In this document: positions 44,766-57,800 of the stretch, in pieces | Layout of the letters: every line of letters starts with the position of its first letter | How positions within the stretch are numbered: position 1 is the first letter of the stretch | DNA from: Takakia lepidozioides | Taxonomy: Eukaryota > Streptophyta > Takakiopsida > Takakiales > Takakiaceae | DNA length: 64,000 nucleotides | Direction of reading: 5' to 3' | Assembly (NCBI GenBank): GCA_030704615.1 | Contig: CM060732.1 | Coordinates: 23,808,001-23,872,000, forward strand | Notes under the pieces: generated by a model | Told to the model about the DNA's origin: nothing | The model's input: only the letters and a program-made list of their open reading frames with translations | Databases searched by the model: none | Translations under genes and position numbers: made by a program

Positions 44766-46565
44766 ATGGCAGCTTCAATGAGTGGAAGCAAGCTGGCTTG
44801 GCTGTGCTATCTACTGTACTTTTGGTCGGTCTTCTTCGAGACAGTGACAGCCAGAAAACCCTTACAGACAACCAACTTCCAGGTCCCAGAGATTTACCCT
44901 GAGAGCTTTGACTGGGACGCCAAACATGAACGATTTATATTGGGTTCTACCACCATGGGCTCCCTCCTCTCCCTCTCTCTCGACGGTACAGTTGAGGAAT
45001 TTGTGAAAGATGTAGACTACGCTGGCAAGGCTGCTGTTCTTGGGGTCTCCGCAGATGCCAAAAACAATAGAGTTGTTGCTGCTGTCCAAGACTTGAATAA
45101 TTCTGCTCCCTTCTTCAGTGGGATTGCAGCCTATAATCTGGATTCCAAGGAGAGACTCTTCTTCACTAGATTGGACAACGTCCGTGTGGAAGAAGGTAAG
45201 CCAGTTCACATTTCATGACAATTTGAGGCACGGATGTGCTGGTCAGATTGTCTTTTCTCCTTCATACCTTACTGGTTGTCAGAACTCCAGGTCTCCCATG
45301 TGTGAAAAGGGTTTTATAGCAATATTGTCTGCTTCTACCACGAGCACATGTAGTAATTCTCACCTATCAACCAGCAGTGGGATCAAGCTTGAGCAATCGT
45401 TGCTGCCTATGGTATGGATTAGTGTTGGGGTTGGAACGTTGGGACTTGTGCATATAATGTTAATTTTGGGGGAGCTCAGAGAGATTGATACAGATGAGTA
45501 AACTAAATCCCTGAGAAAAGGTCCTCATTGTGCATTTCACAGATAATAGACACCAATCCAGTGTCTGTTCCTTTTTGCAATGCATGAACATGTTTATCTG
45601 TCATCTGGTTAGCTGAAGGTCTTTTGGGTTTCAGCTACATGCGATGAATAGAGTGCTAGAATTTTCCAGTTGCAGAAACTTCGGGACTCAAACGTTGCTG
45701 TACAAACTGCTATTGGCTTCATTTTTTATTGTTGGGAAGTTCTTGCTTAAGCAGTGTCCCCCAGATACTGGCCAGAAATGAGAAGGATTGCAGTCATGCA
45801 TATAGGCTTGGGATGGAGTAGTATGGAAGAACTGTTTTAGATGCAAGTAGTTGACGTGTACTTGTATTGTGCAACGAAGGGGAGAGGAGTTGCTCCAATG
45901 ATCTCGCCATTGACCAGGCTGGGAATTCCTATGTAACAAACTGCTTTGGAAATTTTCTGTGGAAAGTGACAAAGGAGGGATCACCATCAGTGTTTACTCA
46001 AGACCCTCTTCTGTCCTCGCAGCAGGTGATTGTGGACCCTTCCATAGCCTTCTGTGGACTCAATGGAATAGCTTACCACAGAGAGGGATTTCTGATTGTT
46101 GGCCAAACAAATTCGGGGGTGCTATTCAGAATCGAACTGGATGATGCAAGTGTGCGGGTTGTGCAAATGAGGGACCGCCTCCCTTCTGCAGATGGAATGG
46201 CTTTCCGGGCAGATGGGACACTCGTGGTTGTTTCAACAGAAAAAGTTTGGCTTGTGGGGAGTGCCAGTAACTGGTATGCAGCCAATGTGGTCGACAGTGT
46301 ACTCTTGAATTCATCTGATTTTGTCACTGCAGTTGTCATAAAGGAACACTCAAGGACATATGTACTACCTGCCTACCTCACAGATCAGCAGCAAGGAATT
46401 TTCCGGAAAGATTTCCAGGTGCGGGAGATAGAATTTTTAGCCGAGTTTCACGACAACGACCCACTATGGTTGGTTGTCATCATTGTCTTATTTGTTGTGG
46501 CAGTATTTGGTTGGAGATTCCAGATGGCACATTTTTACAAACAATACAGGCAGAAGAGAGCCTGA
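44766..46565 (+). CDS. SMP-30/strictosidine-synthase-like beta-propeller protein, membrane anchored
   Basis: Two exons, 44766-45195 and 45880-46565, join in phase (donor GTAAGC, acceptor cgaag) to give 371 residues. An N-terminal hydrophobic stretch (LAWLCYLLYFWSVFF) is a probable signal peptide. The propeller shows the repeat-like motifs ESFDWDAKHERFILGS, GERSCSNDLAIDQAGNSYVT and FCGLNGIAYHREGFLIVGQ, and DGMAFRADGTLVVVST, as in the SMP-30/gluconolactonase/LRE-like fold. Near the C-terminus LWLVVIIVLFVVAVFGW (about 339-355) is a transmembrane helix followed by a basic tail, so most of the protein should face the lumen or apoplast. It is more like the general plant calcium-dependent phosphotriesterase-type proteins than true strictosidine synthase. 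Its substrate is unknown. Confidence 0.85.
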
Positions 46566-47890
46566 TTTGGCTGCACCTCATTCAGAACTGGTCTTGTATT
46601 GAGCATGTACAGGGCATCCATTAGTGCGACTAATAATCTACACGATCAATAGATCAAGCTCCTTCAATCACCTTGTACTTTGTGTGAATTCAACCAACGT
46701 GGAGTATTTGGCTATAAAATAAGGGTGCTGTGTGTATCTAGCACGAGTTAGGGACAAGGTACTCCAACTTCCTAAATGTTTCTGACATGTGATGGTACAT
46801 ATCAATAGATTGTGATCGCGGACAGTGCACTCCCAGTATTCAATTTCCCCAATTCATACAGGGAATGCCTTGTTGAAAAGCTTTTGACAATGGGTGGGTG
46901 TCCATTGCGATACACATTGGAAATTGTCCAGAGATAGTGTACACTTGAAACTTCATTACAACATAATTTAGACATGATCATTATGACCATCCATGTTTAT
47001 CTCAGTACAAAGGTAATCAAAGATGTGGCATGGAAAAAAATTGAGTCTACCTGGTTTGAAGGCTGCCCCACTGCTTGCTTTGTCAAGCTTGAATCAGGAA
47101 TGAACCTTGCCATTCTTGCTTGAAATGCCGGGCTTTGCTCTTGTAGATGCCGGTAGTCATAATATATATAGTATGCTAATCATTTCCGCAAAATCCATCA
47201 ACTAAGTAGGTGTGTGAAGAGGTTGCTAATCCAACGGACTGGAGATTTTAAGTACTGGTCACAGTAGAGGGCAATCTTACCCTCATACCAAGTGGCCAAC
47301 CGTCACTACGAAGTGTTTCAACCAGCAAGCTTCTACAAGGGACGCGTCAAAAGTGGAGGGAACCCAACCAATGCCCCCATATCCCACAAATCTCGTGTCA
47401 CTTCCACCTGCACTCCTTCCGTGCAGCACCTGAGGATAAACAGACATCATGACACAATCTCTTATACAACAACTCAATGCAAAGCCTGCGCACAAGAGGA
47501 GATGGCATGCTCTTACTACTTTTCAGGAACAATGGAAAGCAGTTTTTGAGAGGCCAGGCACAGTCTGCGGGCAGTTACAATGTGAAAGCCGCACAAACCC
47601 CAACAACAAGTGTTAGCAGAAGGCAAAGGCGGGAATAGGTGATGTTACCTGTGATGTTAAAGAGGTGTAGTGTAGTCCCCTGGCTCTGGGCATTCCAGCC
47701 CCTATACATACAACACCAAGTCACCACTTTGCACCCACTGCCTGACCCTTTTGCTTCTCTCCACTATCGGCATCCCCTACACGTCCTATGCCTCCCTCCC
47801 TTTTGCTTCTTCCTCTCCATATGTAGATATATACTCTCAATCTCCTCTCTCTCTCCCCCCTCTCTCTGCCACTTTAAAGGTGCCTGCTGG
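46566..47890. other. Convergent intergenic region
   Basis: This region lies between the plus-strand propeller gene and the minus-strand trihelix gene, so it holds two 3' untranslated regions. A CT-rich run occurs at 47840-47868. No further gene was recognised. Confidence 0.5.
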
Positions 47891-49348
47891 CTATCCAGCC
47901 TCAGCAGGCCGTCCGACAATAGCAGTAAGCTCCGCATAGTATGGGCTCTCACGCTGATCGCGCTTGCCATCGGCTACATCCTTAAACTCAGCCATGAGCT
48001 TGTCCCACTTCTCGCGACACTGCTTGCCGTCGCGCTTGATGCCTTGTGCAGCCAACAGCTCTGCAAGCTCATCCCAGAGCGCAGCCCGACGCGTGGACTT
48101 GGCAAACCGTCCCTCCATCTCTCCACGCAGCTTAATCAGCTGCAAGACCTCTGCACGCTTCCAGTTTTTGGAGCGCCGCTTTGGTCCCTGTGGCCCTTCT
48201 GGGCTGCCAACAGTTGGCCCCGCCAGTCCTGTAGCAGCAGCAGCAATCCGGTCACCTACAAGCTTCTGAGTGAGTACAATCATGGCATTGTGAAAGGTGC
48301 CACGCAGCGTTCGCTCTTCAGCTCGCCACTTGTCCTCCTTCTCCTGCCGTAATTGCTCCCTCAGCTGATCCTTCCTCTCCATGGAATCCAACAGATCTCT
48401 GAAAAATCTTTGTTGCCGTGTAATCACTGTCTCCAGCAGACTCTGGACGGCCACTACATCAGTGACAGATATGTACTTGGGACCCCGTTTCTTCTTCCTT
48501 GCCGGCATCCGGGCCTCTCCCTCCTCGTCCTCTTCATCCTTGAAACTGTCTCGAATTACTGCGTCCCCAGGGTCCATGTCTCTTCCAGGAGCTTCCCCAG
48601 CCATATCTCGGTTCACCTCCTTTATAAACTCTCTTCCAGAAGAATCTCTTTCTCTGCTATACACATCTCTCTCCCTCTCTCTTTTCATGGATTTGCCAGA
48701 CAGTAAAGGATGGAGCTCATCGTAGAAAGGGTTGTCCTCCCTGTCTTTCACTCCGTCTCTGACCTCCTTGTAGCCGGCCGTCAGCTTCTCCCACTTGTCG
48801 CGGCATTGCTGTGCATCGCGCGTAATGTGCTCGCGCTGCAGCGCTTCCGCAATTTCATCCCAGAGCTCAGTCTTGCGCCCGCTCTTTGCAAAGCGTGGTT
48901 CGAGCTGGGCGCGCAACCGTATGAGGTGCAGCGTCTCAGGCCGCGTCCAGTTTTTACTGCGCTTCTTATGCTCCCTCTCCCTCTTCTTCTCTTCCTCGGC
49001 GTCCCCGTCGGCCTTCGCCGTCGCTCCTGAGCTCCCATTCTCCAGACCTTTCAGGTCGGGTTGTGTGGACAGAGCCAGCAATGTCGTCATGGACTGGGTC
49101 GGGGGCAACGACGAGCCTAGCGAGTGCGGCGACTCGCATGGAGACAGCACTTCGTCACGCGAGGGTGAAGACGTCGCTTTCTCTCTCAGAGGCTCACTCG
49201 ACGAGGACGGCAGTGGCATGGGGTGGTAGGGGGCATCCTCATCGTCATCTTCGTCAGGTGCAACATGCTCCGCCACCTGTATGGCATGGAAAAGGGACGC
49301 CTGCGCTGCCCGAATGTGCGTCGGGAGGGGTGACGGGGAGCTGTACAT
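47891..49348 (-). CDS. Trihelix (GT-2-like) transcription factor with two DNA-binding domains
   Basis: A single-exon frame of 485 residues. Two similar trihelix domains lie at about 130-219 (RSKNWTRPETLHLIRLR, then LWDEIAEAL and KWEKL) and 391-478 (RSKNWKRAEVLQLIKLR, then LWDELAELL and KWDKL). Each has the three helix tryptophans. Between them are a basic nuclear-localisation-like cluster (ARKKKRGPK, about 283-291) and a predicted coiled coil (TRQQRFFRDLLDSMERKDQL). This order resembles the GT-2 clade. I chose the ATG at 49348 because the frame upstream to 49441 has no ATG, only a GTG. An acidic run DEDDDEDAP near residue 32 may activate transcription. The protein should bind GT-element DNA in the nucleus. 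Confidence 0.92.
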   Translation of the reverse strand: MYSSPSPLPTHIRAAQASLFHAIQVAEHVAPDEDDDEDAPYHPMPLPSSSSEPLREKATSSPSRDEVLSPCESPHSLGSSLPPTQSMTTLLALSTQPDLKGLENGSSGATAKADGDAEEEKKREREHKKRSKNWTRPETLHLIRLRAQLEPRFAKSGRKTELWDEIAEALQREHITRDAQQCRDKWEKLTAGYKEVRDGVKDREDNPFYDELHPLLSGKSMKRERERDVYSRERDSSGREFIKEVNRDMAGEAPGRDMDPGDAVIRDSFKDEEDEEGEARMPARKKKRGPKYISVTDVVAVQSLLETVITRQQRFFRDLLDSMERKDQLREQLRQEKEDKWRAEERTLRGTFHNAMIVLTQKLVGDRIAAAATGLAGPTVGSPEGPQGPKRRSKNWKRAEVLQLIKLRGEMEGRFAKSTRRAALWDELAELLAAQGIKRDGKQCREKWDKLMAEFKDVADGKRDQRESPYYAELTAIVGRPAEAG

Positions 49349-51891
49349 ACTCCCTTCCCTCCGAAGATCTCCACACTTGTGAATGCAGAACACCCCTTCC
49401 TTCTCCTCAACTTCTTTGACCACTCCGCCACACCAAGACACTGAAAAGTCTTAAAACCCACTTGTCAAGCCATGTTCTTTCCCAAGGCATGCCCCTGACT
49501 GATTCCTCGCCTCCATATCCGAGAAACCCAAAACGCACCTTCGCGGTCGTGCTCAGAAGATGCCAATTTCGTGGAACATCTTTCTCACCTAAGGCCACCG
49601 GTTCTTGCTGGTTCCTCCTTCCCCTCCGACTCTTTCCATCATCTCTTGCCAACAAACCCAGGCCGCAGGTCTAGGGCTACACGGCTATACACGCCCTCAC
49701 ATCTATCACTGCCAAGAATCCAACCAAAGAACAACTTCTAACCTTTGACCTCCCCCTGCCAAGTGTTGTCGATAAAAGAAGACAAACCATCCAGATTCCC
49801 AGCTCTCATACTCTCATATCTCTTTCCCCCCTCGCCCTCTCAGCTTGCCTCATTACCAACCACCCATGATTGCAAACGCACCAAATGACTCTGCGCCTTT
49901 CTCATCCTCCAAAAATGCCACCGCCCAATACGCACCCCACCAAAACCATGCAACTTTCTCTCTCTCTCTCTCTCTCTCTCAATCGCTACCCTCTCTGTCC
50001 CTCTCTCTCTCCCTCCCCCACACTCTCTCCACCTGTGCACACGCAGGCTGTGTTGGCCGTAAGCAACACGGCCCCGATCGGTCGGCCCGGAAATGCAGCC
50101 CCGTTTGAGGGTCCCGCGCACATGAGCCCGCGGCTCCTTCCGCGCTGGCCCCCTCCAAACTTTCCCGCACCTGCACCTTGTTCCGCCCCAATCTCACCCC
50201 CCTTCTTGCTCCTTCCCTCTCTCTCTCTCGCTCTCTCTCGCTCTCTCTCTCTCTTTCTCTCTCTCGCTGGCTCCGCACCACCACCTTCTTGCGCTCGTCT
50301 CTCGCACTCTCCACCCCCTCGGCTCCGTTGCGGATGCTCCAGCGACCGTGCTCGCGCAGACGACGGGCCGGCCTGACCGCAGCTTTAGGGCAGCCCGAGA
50401 ACTCTCTCTCGCTCTGCGCAGCTTCCGTTTCTTTCTGCGCTGGTCGGTGCCGGCACCCTATACCCGCGCCCAACGGTCACCTCGGCGGGCCTGTGCGACG
50501 GGGCCACGTCGCTGCCCGCGCCCCGCTGCCCAACATCGGATAGCATCGTTCGGTTTCCGCCCGCACGTGTGTCCCCGGCCTGTGCGTGCAGCTCCGCACT
50601 CTCGAGTTGTTGCTCGCTCTCACGTGATCGCGGTCGGAACCCTCCCTGCTCCTCATTACTCGCCCACCTCTTCTCTCTTCACTCTGCCTCCGCCCTTTCT
50701 GTGCTGGTCTCCACGAGGCTGCTCAATTTGGAATGTTTCCGTTTTATGGAAGGATTGCAGATGCAGGAATGACTGGAAGCCGCTGCATTGTTTGTCCCAT
50801 GATCGTAAACAGACAGACACAGCTCATGTTTCGCAAGCTGGCTCACACTTATCACATTGCTGTTTTCTGCCAGAGAGGTTGGCTTTCAAATCGCCCATGA
50901 ATGAATAACGGTCATGCAATTGTATAATTCATGGAACTACAGAGACTCAGTCTAGTTTGTTCCCCAATTTCCAGTACATGTTCAAGTCATGATACCAACA
51001 AGATCCAAGATTGATAAAACATGAGCAGCAGCAGGCAGGCCTGCCTGCTCACAGATGGCAGCTAGCTGCCATCAAAAGCAGTCAATGAGACCAGGGAAAA
51101 CTTCCTGTGAAGGTCATCCCAGTCCTGCTCTAGCCAGCAAAAGAACCACAACACATCAAACGAGTGTAGAGGGTTCTCTCACAGTAGAGCTTCTAACAGT
51201 AGAGAGAAAGTATCTCAACCCCACAGATCAAACAGATCAGATCAGACCAGACAGACAAATATGACTCTTTTGAAACATTGGAACATTGCCAGTCTTAGAT
51301 GGCACATTATAATAAGCAGCACTTGTACTGCAAAGAATACATCTCAGACCACTCAAAGGCAGTCTTTGTAATTACCAGAATCCTCAGCGTCCACAACTTT
51401 GTAAGCAATAGGTCCTTGGCTCCAAACAATATCCACAGCCAGTGCCATACATCAAAGTAATACAAGAGTACTCCACCCACAGAGGTGGAAAAATGGTACT
51501 TCATGTATCCATACGGCATTTAATATATATCCATAGGCAATTCAAAGAGGGGGTGACATGTGAAATCTACAAGATTTGAAAGTCCTAGCCCTTCATTCTA
51601 TACAGTGTCCCAGATTGAAGTGGGGTGCAACCACCTCTATTCTATGTTTTACCCCAATCAATATTTGGCCAGCAAACCCTTGCTTCATGCGCACAGTCAA
51701 GATAGAATGTGGCTGTCTGTCTCTGATACAACCTCATTTCTCCCATCAGCAAGCGCTTGGCCCTGTTTGTGTGAGTTTCACACACCCTTTCCTGCACAGG
51801 AAGAAGAGGGCATGCGTACTATGGTATATAACTGGTGGCCCTACTCGTGCATTGCAGACACTAAAATCTATACAGGTGTATATTGTATATG
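49349..51891 (-). promoter_or_regulatory. GC- and CT-rich upstream region of the trihelix gene
   Basis: From about 49950 to 50280 there are several long (CT)n runs, followed to about 50640 by strongly GC-rich, CpG-rich sequence. It lies upstream of the trihelix gene and is probably its leader and promoter. Long frames on both strands here come from base composition. Beyond 50900 the sequence is unremarkable up to the stop codon of the next gene at 51892. Confidence 0.45.
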
Positions 51892-54800
51892 TCAGTAGAA
51901 GAACAAGGAGGATGAGTCCACACCATTTGGAACATCTCGGGAAAGCATGGACCGGGCCTCCATGACAGAGCGTGGAGGCTCCAGGTCCTTCTCTTGCAGT
52001 GCACGCCCTTGTAACCGTTGCATTTGCGTTGCAAAGACATCATCCAAAATCTGCACATCCCATCACCAACCAACCGGTCACATCTACGAAGTTTCCAGTC
52101 TGGGCAAAGATGCTCAATGTCTAGGGCTTCGGCAGGGAGAGGAGGCCCCAAATCCTAAGAAAGTTGTTGACTAGAACAGACACTGCAAAGATCATCCAAG
52201 ATTTTGGATTTGCAAAGAATGTGAAATGCAAAGTAGGTTGAGAGGACTCACTCCAAGGGCAAAGGATGAGCCTTTATACCACGACCTATTCTCTTTCCTG
52301 TTTTCCAAAAAGTGTAGCACATCCTGTGCCCCACCAATGCAACAACAGTCACCCACCCTTTAGTCGGGCTGTCATCAAGATGGCAACATACAATTCAAAC
52401 ATGCCAATCCATAGGAGTACCAAATCATCTACAACTGACCTAACTAAAAGGCAGACATGCTAATAGAAACAGCAAACACACTAGCAAGCCAAGATTTTTT
52501 TTTAGATTTTCTCTTTATTGCCAATTGCTAGTGTTGTTTATGCCAACCCCAACCAATGCACAAACAACCTGGCAGAAAAGAAAGAGAGAGCTTACCCGAG
52601 CCATCCGATCCCAATATCCCCGGCATACAGCAACAAAGACCCGCGTCGTAAAGACATCATGGAGATGAGAGATCGTGTCTACAAGCTGCGTGTTGAGCGG
52701 CTGCATTCGTTCCCGAATTTCTGATTCACCACCCGCCTCCCTTGTGTCCTGCACTATCTGCTTCAACTTCGTAGTGCGCTGCAACCGTGCCTGCTCTCAA
52801 CCCCACCCCTTTGTCCAGTCAGCAACTGTTCTGAACAAGACTAGACATGGGTTCTAGTGCACAGCCAACCTACCAAGTTCTCTTGCACCCTGAAAATACG
52901 CCAAACACATCAAGTTGTTTCGTCACTGTCTTCCCGTGTAGGATTAATCATTTTACATTTAAGAAATGTCCTGTTGCAGAACTTGATCACTTCCACAAAG
53001 AAATTCACGACGAATCAGGGGTAAACTAATTAAGGCAAAGCACGGCCAACACTGAAGCAGAAAGTACATTATCAGCCAGTTTCTCGACAATGGCTTGTAA
53101 AAAGTTTTTGTATTTGGCGCGGAGCTCAATGGTGACTTCGTTCAGTCGCTCCCCAAACAAAACACGATTAGGACCAGCCCCTTCACCCGGGAGGCACGCC
53201 ACCCATGCCTTCATCTGTGCCTCTATCTTCGGCCGCAGGGTATCCAAAAGCCGCTTAACGCTGTTCAGCATCACTCCCAGCTGCATCACCCCATTTGAAC
53301 TTGTCCACTCTTAAAAACCATCAAAGCAAAATACCAGGTCGTTCCCTCGACAAGTCCATCGAATTATTCAAATACAGATTATCAACAAGAGCTTGAAGGA
53401 AAATGTCTTTTATTTGCAGCCCATTCTATCCAGTCACTATTTCTGAGAGTGAGTGCGGGCTCTCTCTCTCAGAAGCTCTTTGAATTCCATATCCCATAAG
53501 CTCTTTGAGCTTTCTGCGGACGTTATAAAGTTCCATTTCATCTCGTTTTTCTCTGTTCTCTTCTTCCCAAAGAAAAGGAGGATGGTAATGAAGACTTTGC
53601 CTTACCTGGCTGGGAACACTGTAGATAGAGATGGAGCGACGCCGTGTAAGCTTCTGCATGTATTGCAGGCTGAACTTTTTGGGAACCATGACATCCTTAA
53701 GAGGCAAAAGAACTTCTGCATATTGTTTCTCCAGGGCTCCTATCACTGCCCTTTCCACATCTGCAACTGCCTGCCCTCAAAATTCGAACCCAAAGGCCAC
53801 ACCAGAGACATAGCATGAATGTCAGAACATAATGCTATTATTCAATAGTATGTACACACTCTCTTAGTATGAAACTTTCATTTTTGGGAAAACGAAATTC
53901 CCTACAGCTGGCCCATAGTGCACACAGAACTGTCACGAATGGAAGGATACTATGGAACCAACCAAATTGGCTGTATCTGTGAGAACCTAGACACCTACTC
54001 TAGGTGTCAAAGTTCAAGCATAATTTGCACAGTTGTGAGAGAGATCATGGAGAGGTGATATTACATTTTCTAGAGCAATTGTGTACTCAGGCCAGCGACT
54101 GATGATCACTTCATACTCATTCAGTGTATCCTTGATACGCTCATAAACCTCCTCCACAAATGGGGATGTGGAATGTTGTGTTGTTACCCATGTCCATCGT
54201 TCCTACACCCAGGTGCACCTGCCACATATCAGCTTCTTCTGTCCCATCTATTCACTGCGGGGACTTTTCAGAGTTATTGGGACTCCGTGCATAGTTTAAT
54301 GCCAGGAAGCAACATACAAGTGTAAAGGGAATTTACTTTGTCGAATTTGCAGAAGTCAAGTAGGTGGAGGCGCTTGTCCTGGATCCACAGCACAATGTAT
54401 AGATGAAACAAGTCCTTGGCATCCACCCCTCCTTTCTGTGCCCTGCAGCAACCCATCACCCATGCAGTGCTCCATGTTATAATCATCATGATAAAACAAA
54501 GAAGTAGACTGCATTACTAGGCAAGGATCCCAAACAGAAGAGTTACCTTACACCCCAAGAGCCTAGATCCCTTTGGAAGTCAGCCGTGGCTATCATCAAC
54601 TCTGCCACAGGTGCTGAGGGGCAGGAAGGTGGACACGCAACCAAGAAAGTGCGCAGGCGATTGGCCAGCTCCATATTGTAGATGCTCGCTGCAATGTTCG
54701 GCAAATCGATGGAACTGCCATGACATCCCCACCCCAGTCAATACCTAATCCTCTCAAACAATTCAACCACAAGAGCACCTCCTTCAACTACTTCCCATCA

Positions 54801-57800
54801 TGGCTACGCTTTGCTCTGAAGAGCAAATGAATTAGAAACAAATAAGGATGGTAATGGGACTGGAAATTGGCACTACAGACCTAGGTAACACGTGCTTGTT
54901 GTGGATATCGATATCAGCTCGCACCTCCTTGCTTATGTGCATGCACAAAGTTTTCATCTTCAGATATGCACTTGCCATACTCAATGGATCCATTAGAAAC
55001 CCTTCACTGTTGCTTGACACATACTCATCGGTTTCTGCCATATGCCGCTTGCACCTTTTCCTTGCTGCAGTCTGTTTGTCAAATCCAAGCCCTTTAGGTT
55101 CTCCACAAATGAGTGTGAATTTTTCTTCTTTAAATTCAATTATGGAGCTTTCCATGGACACTAAAAATCTCGAGTCATTTCTTCCTTTCTTGTGGTGGCT
55201 GGTTGTCGAGGGCTCCACTTTTCTGTCTTACATTCAATTTCATTCTATCCCAGAAGTTCTTGAGGTTAAGATGGATAATACATACTTTCACCTCTCAACT
55301 ACAGGCCCTATGCCCTCCCTGTTGATATTGTCAAACTATTCTTTTTTCTCATTCTATCTCTTCTTGAATTGCCCTCTATATTATGAGATCCGTGGGAGAT
55401 TCCACTGTCTATTCCGTGGAACTCAATCTCTCACTGAAGTTTTCCACTATGAGGATCAGAAATGCTCGGCAGCTTACCTGCACGAGGCCTTGACACTTAC
55501 ACAATCCCTTGAGCAGTAGTTGCTTTTGGGCTGTTTTTTGGCTCTGGTTTTGTTTCCTCTCTTATTTTTCCCATTTTGACCCATAAGCTCTTTGAGCTTT
55601 CCGCGGCCGTTATAAAGTACTATTTCATTTCTTTCTTTGAGCAAAGGGTCCTCTCTCTTCCTTGTTTCATGCATTCTCTTGTACCATGAGTTCTCTGAGC
55701 TTTATGAAGTATCATTTCATTTCTTTCCTTCCCTACAAAACACTCCGTGATTATCAATAACAAAAATTCGCAGACAGGATACATTTTCCAGGCCGGTTGA
55801 AAAGTCAAACCTTGAAATAGTTTCTAAGGATGCTCTGAGCCTCCAAAGTGAGAATGTCATGTAACAAAGTGTAGATCTGTACAGCTGGTACCAAAGCAAG
55901 GGCAACAGTGCCAGATGCAGGCGTTGAGATGTCAGCCAAGCCTGAGGGGGATGTCTCATCAAGCGACTTGTAGTTCTCAAATACAAGAGCAAGCAATTGC
56001 GCCACCTGTTCCTCCACATCCGCTAGTATCCGTTTCTACAAATCAGCACACCATTTCCCCTTAGTATTGTCTCCCAAACCGCTACACAGGTAGAACCAAG
56101 TTTAGTAGTGAGAAACGCAATCAAAGTGTATTTAGCCTCTTCAAGCAACACGTCAGCCGAATTAAGCATTATCACGCTGGCCTACACACCATACGTGTGG
56201 CCAAGGGCTAACTCCATGTTAGGCTATGGACTTCATTTGACACCAAATAGAACACATGTAAGGGAGGGAGGAAAACAAGAAACTCTGATTTTAGAAAAGG
56301 GGCAACGATGTTAGAACAGATGGACAGTAAATACCTCCTGCCTGTTGAGGGAGTTCTCATCACGAGCTTTGATGATAGGGCACAGCAAGTCATGAATAAG
56401 TACAAGACAGTCCTCTGTAGGTGTAGCCACTTCCATAATGCACACCAGATACCTGTCGAGGTAGTACTTCCATCAGGCTTGCAGAGATGTGTCTCACCTC
56501 TCCAATTGCATTCAAACTGACTGTAGTCCTTCGAGAATTATAAACACAGCCTGGAAGGGCAGATCATAAAAGCAATAGTGAAAGAAACACTGAGAGAAGG
56601 GTTACCTGAGTTTTGTGTATGAATCCGACACCCCATAGCAGGATGCAAACTCAGCGAGCAGCCATAGCCAGGAACCATGCAGCCGCAGGTTTCGGCGCTG
56701 AAATTGTTGCACTCGCATGGCCACCTCCAGCACTATGTCATATGCCCTTGTCTCCCCGACGGGGCCCCACTGCGCTTTCCACACAAGGCAAGCTTGATAA
56801 CATCAAATAGGGCAAACAACAGAGACACAAATAAGGTGAGCACACGAGTTGAGGAGAAAGTAAGCACATTCATTGCAATGAGAATTGAAAACCGCAGTGA
56901 TGCAGAGAAACAGAGAGCAGGTTCAATGCTGTCAGCTGCAGAGGACACAGTATAGTTAAAAACAGATAGGAGCTTAACGTTTTAAGTATATACCTGTTAC
57001 AGCATGACTTTGTTATTTAATTAAGGCAACTTGTGTGACACAGAGCAAGGTCTCAAACCTTGGCGGAACCGATTTCACCCGATGTGACTGTGTAGTTGAG
57101 GAAGAGCTGAACCTTGCCAACACACTCATGCTCCGGCTCGCTATAAATGCCGTACCAACGCACACGATCATTCTACAGAAAATACGACAGGAAGTCAGTA
57201 TCTCAATACATGTCACTTGTGCAGATGAGGTCTGGATACCTTTCTCTGATGGCCAACTCAGAAAGGGAAATGCCATTTCTATCTATTTATGCATTTTTTC
57301 GTGCATCTCGGAAAGAGAAATGTAGTGCTTTCAAGCGCCACTTTGTCTGTAAGACAAAGTGGCACAAGAAAGAAACAAAGCCATGTCAAACTCCAAACTT
57401 TTTGAGAAGATTAGATAGAAAAAAGGAAATGAAATGGAACTTTGTAACATCCGCCGAAAGGAAATGAAATGAAATGAAATGGTGCTTTATAACGTCCGCG
57501 GAAAGGAAGAAACTATATAACGTCCGCGGAAAGCTCATAGAGCTTATGGGACAAAATGGAAGAAAACATGAGAGAGGAAACAAAAACCAGAGCCACAGAT
57601 AAATACTATTGTTCGAGTGATTGTCTAAGGGTGAGTGCCTCGTGCAGGTACTGCCAAGCATTTCTGATCTTCATAGTCATAGACATGGTAAGGCTATAAC
57701 GTCCAGGGGTAGCTAGAGCTTATTGGGGAGAGAGAGGGAGAGAGAGAAAGAGCAAGAGAGACCGGATCATCGCCGATAGAGGCAAGCTGGACAACAAGAC

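Noticed and set aside
47639-48352. Long plus-strand frames opposite the trihelix gene
   Set aside because: They are antisense shadows of the GC-rich coding sequence; only the minus strand shows conserved domains.
50348-50908. 186-codon plus-strand frame
   Set aside because: Arg/Pro/Ser-rich composition from CpG- and CT-rich DNA, with no motif and no conservation signal visible.
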